From contig PKQY01000001.1 of assembly GCA_017577895.1 (NCBI GenBank), positions 1 to 64,000 on the forward strand: a stretch of 64,000 nucleotides of DNA, in the 5' to 3' direction. Origin of the DNA: Bacillota bacterium. Its GTDB lineage: Bacteria; Bacillota; Bacilli; ZCTH02-B2. Under the pieces are notes generated by a model, which saw only the letters and a program-made list of their open reading frames with translations, was not told the origin of the DNA and searched no databases. Positions within the stretch are counted from its first letter, which is position 1; each line of letters begins with the position of its first letter. This document shows positions 25,256 to 33,603 of the stretch, in pieces. The translations under genes and the position numbers were made by a program.

Positions 25256-25266
25256 CCAAATGAGTG

Positions 25267-26061
25267 ATGTCCATGCAACCATTGGTGCCCTATCGGCGAA
25301 AAAAACCCCGGCAGAAAACCAACCGTTGGATGCTCAGCGGACTTATTCTTTTTTTTATTCTTTTAGGTTGTCTCTTATACTTGCAATCCCCCATCAGCCG
25401 CATTCAACAAATCGAAGTGACGGGACTACAATTGTTGACCGAAGACGAGGTCATTGCCGCCAGTGGGCTTTACATGCAATCGGTCTTCCAACTGCTCAGG
25501 GAAGAGCCGATCAAAAAACGATTGCTCACGTTGCCGGAAATTGCCCAGGTGGATTTGACTTATCAATTTCCCAATACCGTACATATTACGATACAAGAAT
25601 GGAAGCGGATCGCCAATTGGGAAACGAATAACGGTCCCTTGATCATTCTCGAAAACGGTGCTGTGCTTGAGCATCGGACATGGCAGGAAGACTACCGAGA
25701 CAAGCCCTTCATACGCCGTTGGGACGACGTCGAACGCCTGCCTCAGCTCATTGCCGAACTGAAAAAGCTGTCCCCTTCCCTTTTGACCCAAATCCAATCC
25801 ATTGAACAGAGCGAACAAGATCCGGAACGCATCGTGCTGCACATGCGGGGCGGGTTGACCATTTACACGACCTTGATCGAGTTGTCTGATAAGCTTTCGC
25901 TTTATCCTCAAATTACCAATTACCTTCGTTCACAACAATTGGAAGGCGGTGTGTTGTATCTGGACGAAGCGGTTTGGTACCAAATCGCCGAGGAGGAAGG
26001 GACGGAGGATGGAAGTGCCGAAGAAGGAGAAGGGACTGCACCCCAAAATGATTCGCCTTAA
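25267..26061 (+). CDS. divIB: Cell division protein DivIB/FtsQ
   Basis: A bitopic divisome protein of about 264 residues: basic cytoplasmic tail with RRKKPRQK, membrane helix (about 22-40), then a POTRA domain (RIQQIEVTGLQLLTEDEVIAAS, about 45-115), a beta domain and an acidic Glu-rich tail. DivIB stabilises the FtsL/DivIC complex at the septum. GTG 25264, ATG 25267 and ATG 25273 are all possible starts, and none has a recognisable SD, which is unusual in this window. The 3' end overlaps ylxW by 53 bases. Position between murA and ylxW matches B. subtilis. Confidence 0.92.
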   Translation: MSMQPLVPYRRKKPRQKTNRWMLSGLILFFILLGCLLYLQSPISRIQQIEVTGLQLLTEDEVIAASGLYMQSVFQLLREEPIKKRLLTLPEIAQVDLTYQFPNTVHITIQEWKRIANWETNNGPLIILENGAVLEHRTWQEDYRDKPFIRRWDDVERLPQLIAELKKLSPSLLTQIQSIEQSEQDPERIVLHMRGGLTIYTTLIELSDKLSLYPQITNYLRSQQLEGGVLYLDEAVWYQIAEEEGTEDGSAEEGEGTAPQNDSP

Positions 26062-26839
26062 AAAAGGCCAAGTATTGCTGACGTTCATTTTTATGTTGCT
26101 GGGCGCACTTATGGCGTTTCAATACAATCAAGTGTCGCTGTCGGGCAAACAACAGAATGTCGGGACCGAATACCGGTATGATGTAGAGACCGAGTTGCAA
26201 TTGCAGGAGGAGTTATTGCGCATTCGGGAAGAAAACCAAAAGTTGGAAGAACAACTTGCCTTGTTGCAGGCAGAAACGGCACAGATGGAAGAGAGCTTGA
26301 CCGCCCACAAAGGGACCATTGAGATGTTATACGAGGAATTGGAAAAGACGCGGATGATGGCGGCGATGGTGCCCGTCACCGGTCCCGGACTGGTCATCGT
26401 TCTGAATGACAGTCCGTTGGCAAAGACAGTTCCGCCGGAGGAAAAAGACAATTATTTGGTCCACGTAGAGGATTTGCGGGCCGTCGTCAACGATCTGTTT
26501 TTAGCCGGGGCTGAAGCCATCGCCATCAACGGCCAGCGGTTGGGTCCTGTCTCGTCTTTGCGCTGTATCGGTCCTGTCATTTATGTGAACGGAAAACAAA
26601 TGGCGCCACCGTTCAAGATTGAAGCCATTGGCCCGGCTGATGTGCTGGAGACGGCCATGAATTTGCCGGGAGGCATTCTCGACGTGCTGCGGGACTGGCA
26701 ATTGGAAGTCAGCGTGAAAAAGGCCGACAACTTGCAGCTTGCCGCGATGATCAACGAAGAACGGGTGACGCCCAATTTGTTGGAAAAAGCCAGCGAGTCC
26801 AGCGACGAACCGAGGCGACAGACTTCAGAATCGGGCTAA
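26009..26839 (+). CDS. ylxW: DUF881 family membrane protein YlxW
   Basis: A 276-residue protein with one N-terminal membrane helix (about 21-38), a coiled coil (about 60-118, Glu/Gln/Leu-rich) and a DUF881 domain containing VPVTGPGLVIVLND, AIAINGQRLG and the IKV-like PPFKIEAIG region. Function is unknown; the gene is conserved between divIB and ftsA in Bacillales, suggesting a link to division. The ATG at 26009 lies inside the divIB reading frame and has AGGAGGAAGG 8 bases upstream, so the long overlap is real. Confidence 0.9.
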   Translation: MEVPKKEKGLHPKMIRLKKGQVLLTFIFMLLGALMAFQYNQVSLSGKQQNVGTEYRYDVETELQLQEELLRIREENQKLEEQLALLQAETAQMEESLTAHKGTIEMLYEELEKTRMMAAMVPVTGPGLVIVLNDSPLAKTVPPEEKDNYLVHVEDLRAVVNDLFLAGAEAIAINGQRLGPVSSLRCIGPVIYVNGKQMAPPFKIEAIGPADVLETAMNLPGGILDVLRDWQLEVSVKKADNLQLAAMINEERVTPNLLEKASESSDEPRRQTSESG

Positions 26840-26855
26840 AAGGAGTCTGACTTCC

Positions 26856-27596
26856 ATGATGAAACAAAAACAGTGGCTGGGCAATTTGCTCATTTTTGGC
26901 ATTACGGTCATCGCCGGCATGATGTTGGCCATCCAATTCCAAAGCCATGCGGAGCCCGGGTACGGGGAAAGCCGGGACATGATTCTCGGTTTGCGCAATC
27001 AAATTCAAGAAGAACGGCTGAAACACCAAGAATTACGCAATGAAATTTTCAAGTATCAAATGTTGAAAAATCAATATGAACGGGCCAGCGACGACGAAGA
27101 CCAAATCAGTGACGTCATGTACCGGGAGTTGGAAGAAGCCCGTCGGCAAGCTGGCCTGACGACCATGGAAGGACCGGGGTTGATTTTGCGCATTGACGTG
27201 CCCCAATACCAGTTGGAATACAACGCGTACGAAGCCCGGCAAAAAGTGTATCAAAAATTGCTGGACAACGATATGCGCGCGTTGGTGGATGAATTGTTTG
27301 GCAACGGGGCCAAAGCCATTTCCATCAACAATCACCGGTTGATGGTCAATTCCACGATTCGGAAAGTGTCCAACACGATACAAGTGAACACCCACCCGAT
27401 TGCCTTGCCTTTTGAAGTGCGCGTCATCGGCGATGCGGACATGTTGCTGGCAGCACTGCAAGTGTCCGACATTCCAAAAGTTTTTCGCGAAATTGGTTTG
27501 GAAATTACGCCTGAAAAAAAAGATGCCGTGACGGTTCCGCAAGCCCGGGAAATCATGCAAATACAACATATGCAACGGTTGAAAGAGAGTGATTGA
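26856..27596 (+). CDS. ylxX: DUF881 family membrane protein YlxX
   Basis: A 246-residue paralogue of the preceding protein: membrane helix (about 9-27), coiled coil (about 44-80) and a DUF881 domain (TTMEGPGLILRIDV, AISINNHRLM, LPFEVRVIGDADML). Two adjacent DUF881 genes are the rule at this locus in B. subtilis, so this is an old tandem duplication. ATG 26856 or 26859 follows AAAAGGAG. Function is unknown; topology suggests a membrane-anchored extracellular domain. Confidence 0.9.
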   Translation: MMKQKQWLGNLLIFGITVIAGMMLAIQFQSHAEPGYGESRDMILGLRNQIQEERLKHQELRNEIFKYQMLKNQYERASDDEDQISDVMYRELEEARRQAGLTTMEGPGLILRIDVPQYQLEYNAYEARQKVYQKLLDNDMRALVDELFGNGAKAISINNHRLMVNSTIRKVSNTIQVNTHPIALPFEVRVIGDADMLLAALQVSDIPKVFREIGLEITPEKKDAVTVPQAREIMQIQHMQRLKESD

Positions 27597-27600
27597 TGTC

Positions 27601-27975
27601 ATGTGGTTGCCTTTGGTCGGACTGGTGGTGGGCATCCTGCTCGGCTTGTTGACGGACATTCAAGTGCCGGCCGGCTGGAGCCAGTACTTGGCGGTGGCGT
27701 TGTTGGCCGCTTTAGACACGGTCTTCGGCGGCATGCGGGCCAATTTGGAAGGGACGTTTGACGTGCGGGTGTTCAGCAGCGGCTTTTTTTTCAACACGCT
27801 GTTGGCGGCCGGTCTGGCGTTTTTAGGCGAACGGATCGGTGTCGACTTGTATTTGGCTGCGGTGATCGTTTTCGGCACCCGTCTTTTTAACAATTTGGCC
27901 ACCATTCGGCGAATTTTGCTGAATCGCTGGGCGGACCGACGGCCGCAAGAAGGGGAACGGAAAAAAATGGCCTAA
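27601..27975 (+). CDS. sbp: Small basic protein Sbp (DUF1290)
   Basis: A 124-residue membrane protein with about four hydrophobic segments and the conserved run YLAVALLAALDTVFGGMRA, typical of DUF1290 (Sbp), followed by a basic, charged tail. Function is unknown; it is always found beside the DUF881 genes before ftsA. ATG 27601 begins a protein like B. subtilis Sbp; a GTG at 27589 is possible. The sigma-H promoter of ftsA begins 17 bases after its stop. Confidence 0.92.
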   Translation: MWLPLVGLVVGILLGLLTDIQVPAGWSQYLAVALLAALDTVFGGMRANLEGTFDVRVFSSGFFFNTLLAAGLAFLGERIGVDLYLAAVIVFGTRLFNNLATIRRILLNRWADRRPQEGERKKMA

Positions 27976-27991
27976 AAATTAGAGCAGAAAA

Positions 27992-28021
27992 AAAGGAATT
28001 TCGCGGGCAGATGTTGAATTT
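27992..28021 (+). promoter_or_regulatory. Sigma-H promoter for ftsAZ
   Basis: AAAGGAATT (27992-28000) and GTTGAATTT (28013-28021) are separated by 12 bases. Every defined position of the sigma-H consensus RnAGGwwWW-N12-RnnGAATww is met. B. subtilis ftsAZ likewise has a sigma-H promoter that raises FtsZ at the start of sporulation. Confidence 0.85.
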
Positions 28022-28087
28022 CACTTGGAAGGAGTTTTATTGCTACCGAATAGCGGCGGCTGGTTGATATTTAGGGAGGTGCCCTGT

Positions 28088-29329
28088 TTGAGCAACTTAG
28101 ATTATCTCATCGCGCTCGATATCGGTACGTCCAAAGTTCGGATAATCATCGGGGAATACCATTCAAATACAGTCCAAGTGATCGGTGTTGGTTCGGCGCC
28201 TTCGCTCGGCATCAAAAAAGGCGCCATTGTCGACATCGACTTGACGGTGGAATCCATCAAACAAGCGGTGGCCCAAGCGGAACAAATGGTCGATTTGCGC
28301 ATTCATGAAGTCGTGGTCGGCATATCTGGCAACCATATTGAATTGTTGCCGGGCCACGGGGTCGTCGCCGTTTCCAATGAAGACCGGGAAATTACCGACA
28401 TGGATATGGAACGGGTGCTGCAAGCTTCCCGCGTGATTGCGTTGCCGCCGGATCGGGAAGTGATCGACATTGTCCCGCGGGAATTCATCGTCGACGGCCT
28501 GCGGGGGATTCGGGATCCGAGAGGTATGATCGGAGTCCGCTTGGAAGTTGAAACGACCATCATCACCGGATCGAAAACGTGGTTACATAACCTTCATCGC
28601 TGCATTGAACGGGCGGGCCTGCACATCGCCGGCTACGTGTTGATGCCGTTGGCGGCGGCGGAGGTGGCGCTTTCCGCCGATGAAAAAAAATTGGGCGTCG
28701 TCTTGATCGACTTGGGGGCCGGTTCCACCGACATTGCCCTGTTTGAAAACGGCACGCTGTCGAAAACGACCGTGTTGCCCATCGGCGGCGACTACATAAC
28801 GAATGACATCGCCATCGGTTTGCGGACGCAGACGGATGTAGCGGAACGGCTCAAGTTGACCCATGGGCATGCCCTCATCGCTGCGGCCAGTGAAGAGGAG
28901 ACGTTTCAAGTGCCGCGCATCGGAAGTCAAAACGAAGCCGTGTACAATCAAGTGGATTTGGCCGAAATTATTGAACCGCGGGTCGAAGAAATCTTTTATC
29001 TCATTCGGCAAGAAGTGGAACAGCTCATCGACAAAGAACCGGCCGGCGGTTACGTGTTGATCGGCGGAGCGGTGTCGCTTCCCGGGATGCGGGAAATGGC
29101 GGAAGCCGTATTAGGACATCCCGTGCGCATTGCCCAACCGGAGTTTGTCGGTTTGCGGGATCCGGCTTACGTCAATGGAGCCGGCATGATCTTGTACATG
29201 GCGAAACGGTTGACCCGAACGACGGCGATGCCGTCTGAAGGGAAGAGCAAACCAGCAGGAAAGAAAAAGAATGTGCGCAAAGCATCGCCTTTTGAAAAAG
29301 TCAAAAATTGGTTCAGTGAATTCATTTGA
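28088..29329 (+). CDS. ftsA: Cell division protein FtsA
   Basis: A 413-residue actin-like ATPase that anchors FtsZ to the membrane. Nucleotide-binding blocks are LIALDIGTSKVR (phosphate 1), VVLIDLGAGSTDIALF (phosphate 2) and GGYVLIGGAVSLPGM (adenosine). The C-terminus FEKVKNWFSEFI is the amphipathic membrane-targeting helix, after a basic linker. TTG 28088 is chosen because AGGGAGGTG lies upstream and the protein then starts MSNLDYLIALDIG. ftsZ follows after 26 bases. Confidence 0.97.
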   Translation: MSNLDYLIALDIGTSKVRIIIGEYHSNTVQVIGVGSAPSLGIKKGAIVDIDLTVESIKQAVAQAEQMVDLRIHEVVVGISGNHIELLPGHGVVAVSNEDREITDMDMERVLQASRVIALPPDREVIDIVPREFIVDGLRGIRDPRGMIGVRLEVETTIITGSKTWLHNLHRCIERAGLHIAGYVLMPLAAAEVALSADEKKLGVVLIDLGAGSTDIALFENGTLSKTTVLPIGGDYITNDIAIGLRTQTDVAERLKLTHGHALIAAASEEETFQVPRIGSQNEAVYNQVDLAEIIEPRVEEIFYLIRQEVEQLIDKEPAGGYVLIGGAVSLPGMREMAEAVLGHPVRIAQPEFVGLRDPAYVNGAGMILYMAKRLTRTTAMPSEGKSKPAGKKKNVRKASPFEKVKNWFSEFI

Positions 29330-29355
29330 TGGGGATGCAGATGGGAGGAACCAAG

Positions 29356-30432
29356 ATGCTCGAATTTGACATGGATTTCCAATCTCTGGCACAAATTAAA
29401 GTCATCGGTGTCGGCGGCGGTGGCAGCAATGCGGTGAACCGGATGATTGAATGCGGTGTAAAGGGCGTCGAATTTATTACGGTCAATACCGACGCGCAAG
29501 CGTTGAATTTGTCGAAAGCGGAACACAAAATTCAGATCGGTGAAAAGCTGACCCGGGGCTTAGGGGCCGGGGCCAATCCGGAAATCGGGAAAAAAGCGGC
29601 GGAAGAGAGCCGGGAAATGTTGGAAAATATTCTCAAAGGTGCCGACATGGTCTTCGTCACGGCGGGGATGGGCGGCGGAACCGGCACCGGGGCGGCACCC
29701 ATCATCGCCGAAATCGCCAAGTCGCTTGGGGCACTGACGGTGGGCGTCGTGACCCGGCCGTTCAGTTTTGAAGGCCGTCGGCGCGCCATGCAAGCCGAGA
29801 GCGGCATTGCGGCGTTGAAAGAAAAAGTGGACACGTTGATCGTGATTCCCAATGATCGGCTGTTGGAAATCGTGGACAAGAACACGCCCATGTTGCAAGC
29901 GTTCCGGGAAGCGGACAACGTGTTGCGCCAAGGTGTTCAGGGCATTTCGGACTTAATTGCCGTACCGGGCCTCATCAACCTGGACTTTGCCGACGTGAAG
30001 ACGATCATGACCGAACAAGGGTCGGCCTTGATGGGCATTGGTGTTTCGTCGGGCGAAAACCGGGCAGTGGAGGCGGCCAAAAAGGCCATTAGCAGCCCGT
30101 TGTTGGAAACGTCCATCGACGGTGCCCGCGGGGTGTTGATGAACATTACGGGCGGGGCCAACCTCAGCCTGTATGAGGTGAACGAAGCGGCGGACATTGT
30201 CGCTTCCGCCGCTGACGAAGATGTCAACATGATTTTCGGCGCGGTGATCAAGGAAGAGATGGAAGATGAGATTCAAGTGACCGTCATCGCCACGGGATTT
30301 GACGAGAAGCAGGAGTCGAAACGGACGAGCATCCGGGTGGAGAAGGATGACGTCAAAATGGACTTGCGTCCTTTCAACGTGTCCGACAACTTGGACATTC
30401 CGACCTTTTTGCGCAATCGCCGGCGTCGTTGA
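29356..30432 (+). CDS. ftsZ: Cell division GTPase FtsZ
   Basis: A 358-residue tubulin homologue that forms the Z ring. The GTP-binding tubulin signature GGGTGTG is in TAGMGGGTGTGAAP, the T7 synergy loop is NLDFADVKTIM, and the C-terminal peptide DIPTFLRNRRRR binds FtsA and SepF (both encoded here). The linker is short, about 30 residues. ATG 29356 (MLEFDMDF) has GGAGG at good spacing and matches the B. subtilis N-terminus. A strong terminator closes the ftsAZ unit. Confidence 0.98.
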   Translation: MLEFDMDFQSLAQIKVIGVGGGGSNAVNRMIECGVKGVEFITVNTDAQALNLSKAEHKIQIGEKLTRGLGAGANPEIGKKAAEESREMLENILKGADMVFVTAGMGGGTGTGAAPIIAEIAKSLGALTVGVVTRPFSFEGRRRAMQAESGIAALKEKVDTLIVIPNDRLLEIVDKNTPMLQAFREADNVLRQGVQGISDLIAVPGLINLDFADVKTIMTEQGSALMGIGVSSGENRAVEAAKKAISSPLLETSIDGARGVLMNITGGANLSLYEVNEAADIVASAADEDVNMIFGAVIKEEMEDEIQVTVIATGFDEKQESKRTSIRVEKDDVKMDLRPFNVSDNLDIPTFLRNRRRR

Positions 30433-30454
30433 CGCGGCGGCAAAGTATTGTTCA

Positions 30455-30485
30455 TGCACTGCCTTGGGCGGTGCATTTTTTTTTT
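30455..30485 (+). terminator. Strong intrinsic terminator after ftsZ
   Basis: TGCACTGCC (30455-30463) pairs with GGCGGTGCA (30467-30475) around loop TTG, followed by ten T. Confidence 0.95.
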
Positions 30486-30506
30486 GCCTTCGCTCTTTTG
30501 CCTTTA

Positions 30507-30573
30507 ATCGTCAAAAAACGCAGGGCGGATGTGTCATGTTTAGACAGACAACGAAATATAGATGGACTATACT
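30507..30573 (+). promoter_or_regulatory. Probable Spo0A-controlled spoIIG promoter
   Basis: The -10 is TATACT (30568-30573). The best -35 by sequence, TAGACA (30541-30546), is 21 bases away, like the abnormally long spacer of B. subtilis spoIIG; CAGACA (30545-30550) gives 17. A reverse 0A-box match, TTGACGAT on the minus strand (30507-30514), lies upstream and a weaker TTGTCTG (30545-30551, minus) overlaps the -35. Confidence 0.5.
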
Positions 30574-30603
30574 GGCCTTACTCGTGAAGTCGGAGGCTCG
30601 TCT

Positions 30604-31518
30604 ATGGTCTACATCGATCTGCTGTTTGCCCAAAATGTGCTGATCGACTACTTGTTGTTGTCCTTGACGAGCATATGGCGGACGGAGCCCGTCAAAAAAT
30701 GGCGCATGTGGGCGGCCGCTGTTTTGGGCGGTACGTACGTCCTTTTCTTTTTCTATTTGCGCTTCGGCTTTCTATATACGTTTTTGGCAAAAATTTGTTT
30801 TTCGTGCATCCTCGTGCTCCTGGCCTTCGGCTTTGCGGGATGGCGGCCTTTTTTCCGGCTTTTGGCCACCTTTTACATGACCGCCTTTGTCATGGGCGGT
30901 TGTGTCATGGCGTTGTACTGGTTGCTGCAGTCGCAAGTGGATGTGCTGTACGCGTTCCGTTTCCTGCGGTCCGCCGATATGATGCAATGCAGCGTTTTGG
31001 GCGTGCTGGCGGTTGGTTATCCGTTTTCCTGGTGGTTTTCCCGGTGGACGTACCGCTCGCTGCAACGTCAAAAACTCGTTTTTGATCAATTGTTGCAAGT
31101 GGCCGGAACGGTATTGGGTCATCGCTTTCAATGCACCGGGCTCGTCGATACGGGAAACCAGTTGTACGACCCCATCAGTCGGATGCCGGTCATGCTTGTC
31201 GAAGTGGCGGCCATGCCGTTTTTGCCGGCGCCGTTGGTGCGTATGGTGGATGCGGCATCGGAAGGCCGGTTGGACGAGATGCTGGACACGCTGGATGATG
31301 CCTGGGCCAGCCAGTTGCGCATCATCCCGTATCGAACGGTGGGGCGGGCCGACGCGTGGCTGGTGGCTTTGCGTCCTGACGGTTTGTCGCTGCAAATGGG
31401 CGAGCGCCGCTATGACGTCCGACGTGTCCTCATCGGTCTGACGTCGGTGTCCTTGTCCCCAGACGGCACTTACCAAGCCATTGTCCATCCGTCGTTGTTA
31501 CAATATCAAGCGAGCTGA
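30604..31518 (+). CDS. spoIIGA: Sporulation sigma-E processing aspartic protease
   Basis: A 304-residue membrane protease that cleaves the pro-sequence from sigma-E in the mother cell when activated by the forespore signal SpoIIR. The N-terminal half has five hydrophobic segments (about 1-150). The C-terminal half is a retroviral-type aspartic protease domain with VDTGNQLYDP, catalytic Asp182. ATG 30604 follows GGAGG at 8 bases. It is followed within 15 bases by its substrate gene sigE, forming the classic spoIIG operon. Confidence 0.96.
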   Translation: MVYIDLLFAQNVLIDYLLLSLTSIWRTEPVKKWRMWAAAVLGGTYVLFFFYLRFGFLYTFLAKICFSCILVLLAFGFAGWRPFFRLLATFYMTAFVMGGCVMALYWLLQSQVDVLYAFRFLRSADMMQCSVLGVLAVGYPFSWWFSRWTYRSLQRQKLVFDQLLQVAGTVLGHRFQCTGLVDTGNQLYDPISRMPVMLVEVAAMPFLPAPLVRMVDAASEGRLDEMLDTLDDAWASQLRIIPYRTVGRADAWLVALRPDGLSLQMGERRYDVRRVLIGLTSVSLSPDGTYQAIVHPSLLQYQAS

Positions 31519-31533
31519 GGAGGGTCTTTCGAC

Positions 31534-32259
31534 GTGCGGTTCTTGAAATGGCGGTTGCAGTTGCGTTTGTGGTGGACCAACCTGTTGCTGAAATTGGGGC
31601 TGAAGTCGGAAACCGTCTACTATATCGGTGGCAGCGAAGCCTTGCCTCCGCCCTTAAGCAAGGAAGAGGAGGAACTGTTGCTGGAGCGGTTGCCCAGTGG
31701 GGATCCGGCGGTTCGTTCCATGCTGATTGAACGAAATTTGCGGCTGGTCGTCTACATTGCCCGAAAATTTGAAAATACGCGGGTGAACATCGAAGATTTG
31801 ATTTCCATCGGCACCATCGGCCTCATCAAGGCCGTGAACACGTTCGATCCAGACAAAAAGATCAAGCTGGCGACGTACGCATCCCGGTGCATCGAAAACG
31901 AAATTTTAATGTACTTGCGGCGAAACAACAAAACGCGGACCGAAGTGTCCTTTGATGAACCGTTAAATGTGGATTGGGACGGGAACGAACTGTTGTTGTC
32001 CGACGTGTTGGGAACCGACGGCGATATGATTTACCGCAATTTGGATGAAGAGATCGATCGGGATTTGTTACATAAGGCGTTGGCCAAATTGTCCGAGCGG
32101 GAAAGGACGATCATGGAATTGCGGTTTGGTCTGGACGGCGGTGAAGAGCGGACGCAAAAAGATGTGGCCGACTTGTTGGGCATCTCCCAGTCGTACATTT
32201 CCCGTCTTGAAAAGCGAATCATCAATCGATTGCGAAAGGAATTCAGCAAAATGATTTGA
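31534..32259 (+). CDS. sigE: RNA polymerase sporulation sigma factor E (pro-form)
   Basis: A 241-residue sigma-70 family factor for early mother-cell transcription. The N-terminal pro-sequence (about 1-29) has a hydrophobic/amphipathic stretch and the cleavage region ETVYYIGGSEALPPP, cut between tyrosines in B. subtilis. Region 2 (NLRLVVYIARKFENT, EDLISIGTIGLIKAV, ATYASRCIENEI) and region 4 (TQKDVADLLGISQSYISRLEKR) are complete. GTG 31534 has GAGGAGGG upstream. It is co-transcribed with its protease gene. Confidence 0.97.
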   Translation: MRFLKWRLQLRLWWTNLLLKLGLKSETVYYIGGSEALPPPLSKEEEELLLERLPSGDPAVRSMLIERNLRLVVYIARKFENTRVNIEDLISIGTIGLIKAVNTFDPDKKIKLATYASRCIENEILMYLRRNNKTRTEVSFDEPLNVDWDGNELLLSDVLGTDGDMIYRNLDEEIDRDLLHKALAKLSERERTIMELRFGLDGGEERTQKDVADLLGISQSYISRLEKRIINRLRKEFSKMI

Positions 32260-32289
32260 AGCATATTTTTCCCTCCAGGGGGGATAATG
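32260..32289 (+). promoter_or_regulatory. Sigma-F (forespore) promoter for sigG
   Basis: AGCATA (32260-32265) matches WGHATA, and GGGGATAATG (32280-32289) matches GGNNANANTR at all defined positions, 14 bases apart. This is the consensus for sigma-F/sigma-G promoters and lies directly upstream of sigG, as in B. subtilis. Confidence 0.82.
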
Positions 32290-32326
32290 AACATCGACCG
32301 ATGGTGCCCCATGAGGAGGGAGAAGT

Positions 32327-33106
32327 TTGGCCAGGAACAAGGTGGAGATATGCGGCGTCGATACGTCCAAACTTCCGGTGTTGAGCAACGAAGAAATGCG
32401 CGAACTGTTCAGGCAATACCAGGACGGTGATTGGACGGCCCGACAAAAACTGGTCAACGGCAACCTCCGTCTCGTGCTCAGCGTCATTCAACGGTTCAAC
32501 AACCGCGGGGAATACGTGGACGATTTGTTCCAAGTGGGATGTATCGGGTTGATGAAGGCCATCGACAACTTTGACTTGAGTCAAAACGTCAAGTTTTCGA
32601 CCTATGCCGTGCCGATGATCATCGGGGAAATTCGCCGCTACTTGCGGGATAACAACCCGATTCGCGTGTCTCGTTCGCTGCGGGATATCGCCTATCGCGC
32701 CCTGCAAGTTCGGGATGAACTTACCAATCAATATTCGCGGGAGCCGACGGTGCACGAGATTTCCGAGAAGCTGGGATTGCCGAACGAGGACGTGGTCTTT
32801 GCATTGGACGCCATCCAAGATCCCGTTTCGCTGTTTGAGCCCATTTATCACGACGGCGGCGATCCGATTTACATCATGGACCAAATCAGTGACGAGCGGC
32901 AACGGGATGCCCAGTGGGTCGACCATATCGCCTTACGGGAAGCGATGAAAAAATTAAACGCGCGGGAAAAATTGATCTTGTCCATGCGCTTTTTTGAGGG
33001 GAAGACCCAGGTGGAAGTGGCCGAGGAAATCGGCATCTCCCAGGCACAAGTTTCCCGACTCGAAAAGGCGGCCATCCAACAAATGCAAAAAGACGTCACC
33101 AGTTAA
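32327..33106 (+). CDS. sigG: RNA polymerase sporulation sigma factor G
   Basis: A 259-residue late forespore sigma factor. The N-terminus ARNKVEICGVDTSKLPVLSNEEM is highly conserved in sigma-G and includes the segment bound by the anti-sigma factor SpoIIAB/CsfB. Regions 2 (DDLFQVGCIGLMKAIDNFD, KFSTYAVPMIIGEI), 3 and 4 (TQVEVAEEIGISQAQVSRLEK) are complete. TTG 32327 is preceded by GAGGAGGGAG. It follows sigE but has its own forespore promoter, and a terminator closes the unit. Confidence 0.97.
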   Translation: MARNKVEICGVDTSKLPVLSNEEMRELFRQYQDGDWTARQKLVNGNLRLVLSVIQRFNNRGEYVDDLFQVGCIGLMKAIDNFDLSQNVKFSTYAVPMIIGEIRRYLRDNNPIRVSRSLRDIAYRALQVRDELTNQYSREPTVHEISEKLGLPNEDVVFALDAIQDPVSLFEPIYHDGGDPIYIMDQISDERQRDAQWVDHIALREAMKKLNAREKLILSMRFFEGKTQVEVAEEIGISQAQVSRLEKAAIQQMQKDVTS

Positions 33107-33155
33107 GCCGAAACGAACAGCTAAAAACGAACAACGAACAAAGGAGCATCAAGCG

Positions 33156-33184
33156 GGAGCTCACCACAAGAGCTCCTTTTTCTA
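33156..33184 (+). terminator. Intrinsic terminator after sigG
   Basis: GGAGCTC (33156-33162) pairs with GAGCTCC (33170-33176), followed by TTTTTCT. Confidence 0.85.
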
Positions 33185-33189
33185 TCTTA

Positions 33190-33220
33190 TAGACACTTTC
33201 AAGGAACGGTGACATATACT
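33190..33220 (+). promoter_or_regulatory. Possible promoter for the ymxH-ylm genes
   Basis: TAGACA (33190-33195) and TATACT (33215-33220) with a 19-base spacer, 40 bases before the ymxH-like gene. The -10 region also resembles a sporulation CATA-type element, so the sigma factor is unclear. Confidence 0.4.
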
Positions 33221-33259
33221 TTAGTTGAAAGGTGAGGCGTTGCGAAAGGCGGGAAAACA

Positions 33260-33550
33260 GTGAGGGTTTCAGAATTACAGGCTCGGGTCGTCATCAATAT
33301 TTTAGACGGGAGACGATTAGGTTATATTTCCGACGTCGTCATTGATCCGGAACGGGGGCGCATCACGGCCGTCGTGTTGCCGGGAGAAGGCAAATTTTTT
33401 GGGATTTTCGGCCACGGAAAGGAAAAGGTCATCCCTTGGACGAATATTGTAAAAATCGGGATCGATTGTGTGTTGGTCCGTGTCGGCGACGACTTGGATC
33501 GATCGATTCCCTCGCCTATCGTGGCGGTTAAGAATGGAAATAAGGTATAA
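33260..33550 (+). CDS. ymxH: YlmC/YmxH family PRC-barrel protein
   Basis: A 96-residue protein made almost entirely of one PRC-barrel domain: MRVSELQARVVINILDGRRLG, IDPERGRITAVVLPG, GKFFGIFGHGKEKVIPW and IVKIGIDCVLV. The YlmC/YmxH family is widespread in spore formers and induced during sporulation in B. subtilis; molecular role unknown. The neighbouring order (sigG, then this gene, then ylmDEFGH) matches ylmC in B. subtilis, while the SELQARVV start is more YmxH-like. GTG 33260. Confidence 0.88.
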   Translation: MRVSELQARVVINILDGRRLGYISDVVIDPERGRITAVVLPGEGKFFGIFGHGKEKVIPWTNIVKIGIDCVLVRVGDDLDRSIPSPIVAVKNGNKV

Positions 33551-33603
33551 TCGAAGAAACGGAGCGGATTTTGTCTGATCCGTCAAAGAGGTGATCCGAG
33601 CTG

